A stretch of DNA of 8,270 nt from WS-7 sp035635575 (GTDB lineage Bacteria > Eisenbacteria > RBG-16-71-46 > SZUA-252). This document shows, one piece after another, positions 1-5,368 of the stretch. The notes beneath the pieces are model-generated. The model made no database searches. It saw nothing but the letters and a program-made list of their open reading frames with translations, and was not told where the DNA came from. The DNA lies in the NCBI GenBank assembly GCA_035635575.1, contig DASQAV010000151.1, positions 1 to 8,270 on the forward strand, given 5' to 3'. The position numbers were made by a program, and so were the translations under genes. The number at the start of each line of letters is the position of its first letter. Position 1 is the stretch's first letter.

Positions 1-183
1 CATCTGGCTGTAGATCTGATTCGCCTTGCTGCGATCCACGCCCGCAAGCGCTTCCTCGATTTCGTTCCGCTTGTTGACGTAGCCGGCGTAGAGCTTGTCG
101 TGATGGATCTCGATGGTCTTTGCTCCGATGCCCTTCAGCGCGTCGTTCGCATAGGGCAGAGCCTTGACGGGATGCTTGGCCAT
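1..183 (-). CDS. Fe/Mn superoxide dismutase family protein, N-terminal part (runs off the left edge)
   Basis: Sixty-one codons are visible, starting MAKHPVKALPYANDALKG; the C-terminal two thirds lie outside the window. The family converts superoxide to oxygen and hydrogen peroxide at a mononuclear Fe or Mn centre. The segment LPYANDALKG followed by KTIEIHHDKLYAGYV matches the N-terminal helical hairpin of Fe/Mn SODs. His27 (in IEIH) sits where the first metal ligand is (His26 of E. coli SodB) and Tyr35 where the active-site Tyr34 is. The position of the usual gateway His30 appears to be Leu31 and the next His is Tyr32, so this is a divergent subgroup and its activity cannot be judged from this part. 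The ATG is well set by a Shine-Dalgarno site 7 nt upstream. It lies downstream of the GreA fusion gene on the same strand but has its own promoter candidate. Metal preference cannot be told because the C-terminal ligands are missing. No signal peptide is present, so it is probably cytoplasmic. Confidence 0.88.
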   Translation of the reverse strand, partial: MAKHPVKALPYANDALKGIGAKTIEIHHDKLYAGYVNKRNEIEEALAGVDRSKANQIYSQM

Positions 184-190
184 AAAGCCT

Positions 191-197
191 CTCCTTT
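191..197 (-). promoter_or_regulatory. Shine-Dalgarno site of the SOD-family gene
   Basis: On the minus strand this reads AAAGGAG, ending 7 nt before the ATG at 183. The match and spacing are near ideal and fix the start of the SOD-family gene. Confidence 0.8.
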
Positions 198-231
198 CGC
201 ATCTGGAAACGGGTGATCGGATGACGGCGAA

Positions 232-240
232 ATGATAGCA
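232..240 (-). promoter_or_regulatory. Extended -10 promoter candidate for the SOD-family gene
   Basis: The minus strand reads TGCTATCAT: an extended TG-N motif directly before TATCAT, which matches the TATAAT consensus at 5 of 6 bases. I see no good -35 box 16-18 nt upstream, as is common for extended -10 promoters. A transcript would start near 225 and leave a leader of about 40 nt that contains the Shine-Dalgarno site. The site lies between the stop of the GreA fusion gene and the SOD gene, so the SOD gene can be transcribed separately. This is sequence inference only. Confidence 0.5.
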
Positions 241-253
241 GAACCGGACTCTC

Positions 254-273
254 GCTGCGGCGTGGGCCGCGGC
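254..273. terminator. GC-rich hairpin after the GreA fusion gene, possible weak terminator
   Basis: GCTGCGGC (254-261) and GCCGCGGC (266-273) form an 8-bp stem around a 4-nt loop, just past the stop codon of the GreA fusion gene. In the minus-strand transcript one pair is an A-C mismatch. No run of T follows the stem, so this is not a standard intrinsic terminator. It could slow polymerase or protect a 3' end, or be chance in GC-rich DNA. The rest of the 184-282 gap holds the SOD promoter and ribosome binding site. Confidence 0.25.
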
Positions 274-282
274 GGCTTCGAA

Positions 283-2964
283 TCAGGCGGCCTCGTCGGG
301 CAGCCGCTTGCGTATGGACGCGATGCGGTACGCGCGCTCTCCTTCGGGCATCTCCAGCGTGACCTGCGCCCCCTCCGATTTCCCGAGGAGTGGACGCACG
401 ATGGGCGCGCGATAGGAGAGAATCCCCGGGCCCAGCGAATGGTCCCCCTCGCCCAGGATCCAGTAGGTCAGCGGAGCAGCTCCTGACGGATCCACGGGCT
501 CCAGCGAGACCTCGGTGCCCACGCCCACGCGCGACGGATCCACCTCGATCGTCTCGAGGAGCCGCGTGCGGTCGAGGAGATTCATCAGCTCCTGCGCGCG
601 CGCGGCCGCGTTCGCCTGCCGCTGCTTCGCGGCCTCGTATTCCGCGTTCTCGCGCAGGTCCCCGAGCTGGCGCGCCTTCTCGATCGCGGCGGGGATCACG
701 GTCTTCAGATCCAGCTTCAGCTTCTTGAACTCGGCCTCCAGCCGCTCGTAGGTCCGGCGCGACATGATCGTGTGGCGGGTCTCCAGATCCTCGACGCTCT
801 TGCCCTCGAGAAGAGTCTGCGCCGTGGCGCTCCGGCGCGCCTCGTGCGCCTCGGCCACGTGTGTCTGGCCCGACCCACGAAGGAACTCCAGCACGGGCTG
901 GAGGCGGCGCTCGCTGCCGCGCCAGTGGAGAACCGTGCGCTCCACCGATTCGGAAGTCTCCTCGTCCAGGGTCCCCTGCTCGAGGAGCCGGCGCAAGGCG
1001 CCTTCCGGCGCGAGCAGGTCCAGGAGCCGCTCGGGCACCCCGGGTGCTCCCGCTCCGTCCCGCTCGAGCAGGCGAAGGGTGGTCAGGAGGAGGGTGGCGG
1101 AGGAAGGCGCTCCATCGTCCGTGGGATTCGACGCGTAGTGCTCCAGAATCCTCGTCGCGAGCCCGGGCGCTTCGGCCGCATGCTGGAGGCGCTCCTGGAT
1201 TGCTTTCCCGAGCCCGGGCCCGAGCAGGGCGCGAAGGCGAGCGCGGGCGCGGTCGCGCAGGCGGGGGAGCCGGCTCTCGAATGCGCGCCAGAGGAAGGTT
1301 TCCTCCTCGCGAGCGCCCTCGGCCAGGTCGAGCAGCGAATCCTGTTGCTGGCTCAGCGTCAGATCGCCGGGAGAGAGCCCCTCGGCCGTCAGCCTGTCGA
1401 GGACGGCGCGCGCGGCCTCGGGCGTGAGCGCCTTCCAGGAAAGCGCGTAGCACAGAGCCTGCGCGCGGATCATCGGAGCGATTCTCGAGTCTTCGGCCCA
1501 TCGCGCCGTGAGCCTGGATGCGTGCGCCGCCAGCCGCTCCTCCTGGTCCGGATGCTCTCGAAGGAATTTCCTCACCAGGGCAAGCCCCGCCTCTCCGGCG
1601 CGCGGCGCCAGCTCGGGCAGCGTGACTTCACGGTGCTTCTCTTCCGAGGCGATCTTGAAGATCTGCCGGTAGGCCTCGCTGAGATCGAGCCGGGGCTCGC
1701 CTTCCAGGCGGTCCTTGGTACCCTTCCACCACGACGACCACGCTCCGTCGGGGAGCACCGCCTCGATTCGCGGCTTCATCTGCGCGAGCGTGGCGGTGCC
1801 TCCGAGGTCGCGAAGCGCTGAGACCACGATCTGTGGGTCGTGTGCCTCGATCAGGCCGCGAAGCCGGTCCGGATCGTGCGCGGAGAGAACACGCAAGCCG
1901 TCGGGCGGGAGCCGGTCGAGCGAGCGGGCCGCCATCGCGAGCGACATCTTGTGCCCGGCGCGTCCCGGAAATTCGAGCGACACGTTCTCGCCGTCGTTCG
2001 AGGTCACCGTGCCCAGGCCCCAGGTCGCGTGCGCCACGTCGGCTCCCGGGGGCAAGGAGAGGATTTTGGGCAGCCGGGCGCGCACGGCAGCGATGGGCTC
2101 CGCGGGGTTCTGGATGCCCGATCCCGAGACGATGGCGTCCGGATCGGGCTCTCCCGCGACGGACACGCGGAGAAGAGAAGCGAGGAGCTTCCGGGCCGCC
2201 GGACTCTGCGGCGCGCGCGCGAAGATGGGATCGAGATCGCGCCAGCTCCCGATTCCACCTCCGCTCCGCTCCAGCTCGGGAAGCGCCAGATCGAGGAGGG
2301 GCTCCGATTCCTCCCAGGCCGCGGCCCCCGCGTAGTGCAGAACGATCGCCGCGGCGCGCGCGGGCTCCCGCGGGAGATCCTCTTCGACGAGCCGCAGGAG
2401 CTCGTCTTGGACCGCGGCGGTGTTGTCCAGCTTGAGCCAGAGATCGAGCGCCTCGAGCCGCAAATCGCGCGCCTCGTCCGCCTCTCCGGTCCGCTCCAGA
2501 ATCTGCGAGAGCTCCATGAGGAGCTGCGGATCGTTGTGCCGGATGTCGAGGGCGGCGCGCAGGTGCTCGATCCTCTCCGCGTCGTCGGGCGCGGTCTTGG
2601 CCAGGTGATGGAGGAAGCGCACCGCGGCGGAGACCGGCTCGGGCGTGAGGAAGCGGGGCAGGAGCGCCCGCACCCCTTCTCGATCCTTGGCCGCCGCCAG
2701 CTTGTCGCCCACGATCTCGAGCGCCTCGAGCGAGGCGGCCCGCTCCCCCAGCGCACCCTGGAGGAGTCCCGAGAGGAGGAGGAGATCCCAGCGCTTCTTC
2801 GCCTGCGGCTCCTGCTTCAGCGCGCGCAAGGCGGCCTCGGCCATGGTCGCGGACGTGAGCCGGCGCGCCTGAGCCTCCGTCTCCGCCCAGCGCGGCTCGC
2901 CCACGCCGATGGGCGGCTCCTCACCCTGCGCCCCGCGCAGGTAATGGCGAAAATCAGCGTCCAT
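283..2964 (-). CDS. greA: Giant GreA-family transcription elongation factor: helical-repeat region, Tudor-like segment and C-terminal GreA
   Basis: The last 160 of about 893 residues form a complete GreA/GreB domain. A coiled-coil hairpin carries GDLRENAEY (Asp769 and Glu772, equivalent to E. coli GreA Asp41 and Glu44). A C-terminal FKBP-like globule includes SYRAPIVRPLLGK. GreA enters the RNA polymerase secondary channel and stimulates cleavage of backtracked RNA; the intact tip predicts that activity. Ordinary GreA is about 158 residues. Residues 1 to about 300 are helical and TPR-like. Residues about 306-353 contain TWGLGTV and resemble the Tudor-like fold at the C-terminus of UvrD/PcrA. 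A Trp cluster (WSSWWKG, near 409-415) and more helices follow. Long GreA fusions are known in spirochaetes and chlamydiae, from memory. I chose the ATG at 2964 because GGAGGG lies 10 nt before it; the ATG at 2973, three codons upstream, is only 1 nt from that site. It is divergent from the DMT gene. I see no internal stop or frameshift, and no signal peptide, so it is cytoplasmic. Confidence 0.93.
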   Translation of the reverse strand: MDADFRHYLRGAQGEEPPIGVGEPRWAETEAQARRLTSATMAEAALRALKQEPQAKKRWDLLLLSGLLQGALGERAASLEALEIVGDKLAAAKDREGVRALLPRFLTPEPVSAAVRFLHHLAKTAPDDAERIEHLRAALDIRHNDPQLLMELSQILERTGEADEARDLRLEALDLWLKLDNTAAVQDELLRLVEEDLPREPARAAAIVLHYAGAAAWEESEPLLDLALPELERSGGGIGSWRDLDPIFARAPQSPAARKLLASLLRVSVAGEPDPDAIVSGSGIQNPAEPIAAVRARLPKILSLPPGADVAHATWGLGTVTSNDGENVSLEFPGRAGHKMSLAMAARSLDRLPPDGLRVLSAHDPDRLRGLIEAHDPQIVVSALRDLGGTATLAQMKPRIEAVLPDGAWSSWWKGTKDRLEGEPRLDLSEAYRQIFKIASEEKHREVTLPELAPRAGEAGLALVRKFLREHPDQEERLAAHASRLTARWAEDSRIAPMIRAQALCYALSWKALTPEAARAVLDRLTAEGLSPGDLTLSQQQDSLLDLAEGAREEETFLWRAFESRLPRLRDRARARLRALLGPGLGKAIQERLQHAAEAPGLATRILEHYASNPTDDGAPSSATLLLTTLRLLERDGAGAPGVPERLLDLLAPEGALRRLLEQGTLDEETSESVERTVLHWRGSERRLQPVLEFLRGSGQTHVAEAHEARRSATAQTLLEGKSVEDLETRHTIMSRRTYERLEAEFKKLKLDLKTVIPAAIEKARQLGDLRENAEYEAAKQRQANAAARAQELMNLLDRTRLLETIEVDPSRVGVGTEVSLEPVDPSGAAPLTYWILGEGDHSLGPGILSYRAPIVRPLLGKSEGAQVTLEMPEGERAYRIASIRKRLPDEAA

Positions 2965-2974
2965 ATCGTGCATT

Positions 2975-2980
2975 CCCTCC
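2975..2980 (-). promoter_or_regulatory. Shine-Dalgarno site deciding the GreA-fusion start
   Basis: The minus strand reads GGAGGG here. It is 10 nt from the ATG at 2964 but only 1 nt from the ATG at 2973, so the inner start is more likely to be used. Confidence 0.6.
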
Positions 2981-2990
2981 CGAGCCGCCC

Positions 2991-2996
2991 AGCATA
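2991..2996 (-). promoter_or_regulatory. Possible -10 box for the GreA-fusion gene
   Basis: The minus strand reads TATGCT (4 of 6 to TATAAT), with a poor -35 candidate TGTACC 16 nt further upstream. A start near 2984 would give a very short leader just containing the Shine-Dalgarno site. The box lies back to back with the plus-strand promoter candidate at 3012-3020. The match is weak. Confidence 0.25.
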
Positions 2997-3011
2997 CTGC
3001 ATCGGAGCCCG

Positions 3012-3020
3012 TGGTACACT
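3012..3020 (+). promoter_or_regulatory. Extended -10 promoter candidate for the DMT exporter-aminotransferase operon
   Basis: TGGTACACT is an extended -10: TG, one base, then TACACT (4 of 6 to consensus, including the key T-A and final T). No clear -35 is present. A transcript starting near 3026-3027 would give a leader of about 33 nt, including the GGAGGAG site at 3051-3057. This supports translation beginning close to 3060 rather than at the first usual start codon, at 3291. Confidence 0.45.
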
Positions 3021-3050
3021 CCCGCCTTCCATTTTCTGGAACGGGTCCCC

Positions 3051-3057
3051 GGAGGAG
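3051..3057 (+). promoter_or_regulatory. Shine-Dalgarno-like site before the DMT exporter
   Basis: GGAGGAG lies directly before the place where the exporter's N-terminus must begin. The gap to the proposed ATC codon at 3060 is 4 nt from GGAGG and 2 nt from the full motif, which is short but usable. No ATG, GTG or TTG in the exporter's frame follows within a normal distance. Confidence 0.5.
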
Positions 3058-3059
3058 CC

Positions 3060-3983
3060 ATCGAACGCAATCTACGGGTCGTTCTCGCGCTCGTTCTGAA
3101 TCAGATCCTCTCGGCGGGCACGCACATCGTCGGGAAAGGCACGCTGAACGCGATCGGCCCGCTCTCGACCGCGCTGCTGCGCTTCACCGGCGCCTCGATC
3201 GCGCTCCTTCTCGTTCATTTCCTGCGTCCCCAACGGGAGCGCGTCGCCCGCCGGGACATCCCGAAGATTCTCCTCCTGGGCTTCCTCGTCGTGCCCGTGA
3301 ACCAGGGCTTCTTCCTCTTCGGGCTCACGCAATCCACCGCGAGCCACGCGGCGCTCCTCTACGCGCTCACTCCCGCCGTGGTCTTCCTCCTGGCGAGGCG
3401 CTACTTGAAGGAGGGAAACGCAAAGGAGAAACTCATCGGCATCGTCGTGGCCTTCACGGGCGTGGCCCTGATCCTCCTGGACCGGGGGTTGGCGCGCGAG
3501 ACGGGGGTCCTGCGTGGAGATCTTCTCATGCTCATCGCGGTGTTCTCCTGGGCGGTCTACACCATCAGCTCGAAGGACCTCCTGCGCCGGTACGATCCCA
3601 TGACGCTCACGACCTGGGTGCTGGTCTCGGGCACGCTGATGTGCCTGCCGGCGGCCCTGATCCCGCATGCCATCCCTCCCCTTCGTTCGCTCACGCTTCC
3701 CGTATGGTCGGGAATCTTCTATCTCGCGGTGGGCACCTCGGTGATCGCGTATCCGCTCTGGCTCTACGCGCTCCGGCATCTCGAGGCTTCCAAGGTGGCC
3801 ATCACCACGAACGCGCAGCCCGTGCTCACGAGCTTCCTGTCCTGGATCCTGTTCCGCGAGCGGTTCGGACCGGCGTTCTTCGTGGGAGCGGCGCTGATCC
3901 TCTTCGGCGTGAGCTGGGTGGAGACGCGGAAGGGCGGCGTTCTGCCCATGGGCGGGCAGAAGCAACCTCTGCCCGGGTCATGA
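3060..3983 (+). CDS. DMT-superfamily (EamA) inner-membrane exporter with a non-standard start
   Basis: Translated from 3060 this gives about 307 residues, the usual EamA length, with ten hydrophobic segments and both EamA repeats. Repeat one includes SHAALLYALTPAVVFLLA and a GIVVAFTGVALILLD helix; repeat two includes TTNAQPVLTSFLSWILFRE and a final GAALILFGVSW helix. Members export amino acids, metabolites or drugs across the inner membrane; the substrate is unknown here. The first in-frame ATG/GTG/TTG is the GTG at 3291, inside the third membrane segment. The frame upstream of it encodes two good helices (RVVLALVLNQILSAGTHIV and the next), so the gene must begin earlier. The best place is ATC at 3060, preceded by GGAGGAG and reading IERNLRVV. 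This is either a rare AUC start or a one-base error or mutation of an ATG. The short polar tail ends in LPMGGQKQPLPGS. The stop overlaps the aminotransferase start as ATGA, so the two are cotranscribed and probably coupled. Family is sure; the exact start is not. Confidence 0.87.
   Translation: MERNLRVVLALVLNQILSAGTHIVGKGTLNAIGPLSTALLRFTGASIALLLVHFLRPQRERVARRDIPKILLLGFLVVPVNQGFFLFGLTQSTASHAALLYALTPAVVFLLARRYLKEGNAKEKLIGIVVAFTGVALILLDRGLARETGVLRGDLLMLIAVFSWAVYTISSKDLLRRYDPMTLTTWVLVSGTLMCLPAALIPHAIPPLRSLTLPVWSGIFYLAVGTSVIAYPLWLYALRHLEASKVAITTNAQPVLTSFLSWILFRERFGPAFFVGAALILFGVSWVETRKGGVLPMGGQKQPLPGS
3940..3975 (+). promoter_or_regulatory. Two mutually exclusive hairpins just before the aminotransferase start
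   Basis: TTCTGCCC (3940-3947) pairs perfectly with GGGCAGAA (3954-3961) around a 6-nt loop. The same middle arm, as CGGGCAGA (3953-3960), also pairs perfectly with TCTGCCCG (3968-3975) around a 7-nt loop. Only one 8-bp helix can form at a time. The second ends 4 nt before the aminotransferase ATG at 3980, and no Shine-Dalgarno site is visible there. A ribosome finishing the exporter would melt both, so the structure could enforce coupling. It lies within the exporter's tail codons, so a chance repeat (LPMGGQ and QPLPG) is the alternative. Confidence 0.4.
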
Positions 3984-5368
3984 CCGTGCGCGAGAAGCTC
4001 ACGGGCACGGAGCTGCCCCGCATCGTCGTGCCCCCGCCGGGTCCGCGCTCCCGCAACGCCGCGCGGCGATTGCGCCGGAGCGAAGGGGCCGCGATCTGGG
4101 GCTCGGAGCAGTCTCCGGTCGTCTGGGCCCGCGGGCTCGGGGCCGTGGTGCTCGACCTGGACGGGAACCGCTACCTGGACCTCACGGCGGGATTCGGCGT
4201 CGTCTCTCTCGGCCACGCGGCTCCCGAGGTCGCGCGCGCCGTGTCCGCGCAGTCCCGGAAGCTCACGCAGGGGCTGGGCGATCTCATGCCTCACGAGATG
4301 CGGGAGAAGCTGGTGCGCCGGCTCGGCTCGCTGGGCGCCCCGCTCGACCGCGTGCTCCTCGCGAGCACGGGAGCGGAGGCGGTGGAGCTGGCGCTCAAGA
4401 CCGCGCATCTCGCCACGGGACGGCGGCGCGTCGTGGCGTTCACGGGCGCGTATCACGGCCAGTCCTACGGCGCGCTGGCGGTGACCGACTATCCCGGGCT
4501 GGGACGTCCCTTCCTGGCACAGCTCTCGGATCTCGCGATCCGCGTCCCGTATCCCTACGCCTATCGATGTCCGGCCGCACGCGGATGCGGCGGGCGCTGC
4601 GACCTGGGCTGCCTCGACGCGGTGACGGAGATCGTGGATCGCGAGCTTCGCGGACCCGATCCGCCGGGCGCGATCCTGGCGGAGCCGATCCAGGGGCGCT
4701 CGGGATGCGTGATGCCTCCTCCCGAATTTCTGCCGAAGCTTTTGGTCTACGCCCGCGACCGCGAGTTGCTCCTCATCCTGGACGAGGTGATGACGGGCGG
4801 CGGCAGGACGGGACCGTTCTGGGAATGGCAGCGGCACGGAGAAGAGGCCGCGCCGGACCTGCTCGTGGCGGGGAAGGGAATCGGAGGCGGCGTCGCGATC
4901 GCGGCGGTGCTGGGACGCGCCAAGATCATGGACGCGTGGCGGAAGCACATTTTGCCCTCGGGAGAGGCGCCTCACTCGAGCACCTTCTACGCGCACCCGA
5001 TCGCGTGCGCGGGGGCGCTCAAGGCGCTCGACCGTCTGGCGGCGCCCGAGACCCGCGCGCACGTGAAGCGCGTCGGGGCCAGATTCGCAGCAGGGTTGCG
5101 GGCGATGCAAGAACGATCGCCCTTCGTGGGCGAGGTGCGGGCGGCGGGGCTCATGGCCGCCGTGGAGCTGGTGCGCGATCGGGAATCGCGCGAGCCCGCG
5201 TCCGACCGGACCGGCCGCGCCGTCGCGGCGCTTCTGCAAGAAGGCGTCCTTGCCTATCCAGGGGGCGTCCACGACAACGTGATCTGCTTCACCCCTCCGC
5301 TCACGATCACCGAGGAGCAGATCGACTTCGCGGTCGGGGTGCTGGGCCGCGTGCTTCAGATGTCGTGA
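3980..5368 (+). CDS. Class III PLP-dependent omega-aminotransferase (GabT/ornithine-aminotransferase type)
   Basis: The 462-residue protein has all fold-type I class III marks. STGAEA (129-134) and GAYHGQ (156-161) form the cofactor phosphate and ring pocket. AEPIQG (234-239) precedes LILDEVMTGGGRTG, where Asp268 contacts the pyridine nitrogen. Lys299 in VAGKGIGGG is the Schiff-base lysine, and SSTFYAHP (333-340) supplies the phosphate-contacting Thr335. The N-terminal ELPRIVVPPPGPRSR resembles GabT-like enzymes. Such enzymes move the terminal amino group of 4-aminobutyrate, ornithine, lysine or similar compounds to 2-oxoglutarate; the exact donor cannot be read from sequence. Residues 197-211 carry four cysteines (C197, C203, C207, C211), a possible metal or disulfide site. 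The start ATG overlaps the exporter stop as ATGA, with no Shine-Dalgarno site visible, so reinitiation after the exporter is likely. The exporter may move a substrate or product of this enzyme. The 3' end overlaps the opposite nucleotidase gene by 13 nt. Cytoplasmic. Confidence 0.93.
   Translation: MTVREKLTGTELPRIVVPPPGPRSRNAARRLRRSEGAAIWGSEQSPVVWARGLGAVVLDLDGNRYLDLTAGFGVVSLGHAAPEVARAVSAQSRKLTQGLGDLMPHEMREKLVRRLGSLGAPLDRVLLASTGAEAVELALKTAHLATGRRRVVAFTGAYHGQSYGALAVTDYPGLGRPFLAQLSDLAIRVPYPYAYRCPAARGCGGRCDLGCLDAVTEIVDRELRGPDPPGAILAEPIQGRSGCVMPPPEFLPKLLVYARDRELLLILDEVMTGGGRTGPFWEWQRHGEEAAPDLLVAGKGIGGGVAIAAVLGRAKIMDAWRKHILPSGEAPHSSTFYAHPIACAGALKALDRLAAPETRAHVKRVGARFAAGLRAMQERSPFVGEVRAAGLMAAVELVRDRESREPASDRTGRAVAALLQEGVLAYPGGVHDNVICFTPPLTITEEQIDFAVGVLGRVLQMS

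Noticed and set aside
283..765. Internal start at the ATG at 765 making a free 160-residue GreA
   Set aside because: The ATG is well placed at the domain boundary, but the nearest purine-rich word (GGAG) is about 15 nt upstream, too far for normal initiation. It remains possible but unsupported.
1840..3099. Plus-strand 419-codon open frame opposite the GreA fusion (with another at 772-1821)
   Set aside because: High-GC antisense shadows. The translations are low in complexity with no recognisable motif, while the minus strand encodes a recognisable GreA protein.
3011..3979. A long open frame upstream of and continuous with the aminotransferase, giving an apparent 785-residue protein
   Set aside because: The extra 323 residues are rich in Arg, Pro, His and Gly, have no domain, and lie over the exporter in a different frame. 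The real aminotransferase starts at the ATG at 3980.
3291..3983. Exporter starting at the GTG at 3291
   Set aside because: This would remove the first two membrane helices and part of the third. The upstream frame clearly encodes them and a promoter and GGAGGAG site lie further upstream.
3764..5272. Minus-strand 502-codon open frame opposite the aminotransferase
   Set aside because: His/Arg-rich shadow in the antisense frame, with no motif, opposite an enzyme with a full set of catalytic residues.
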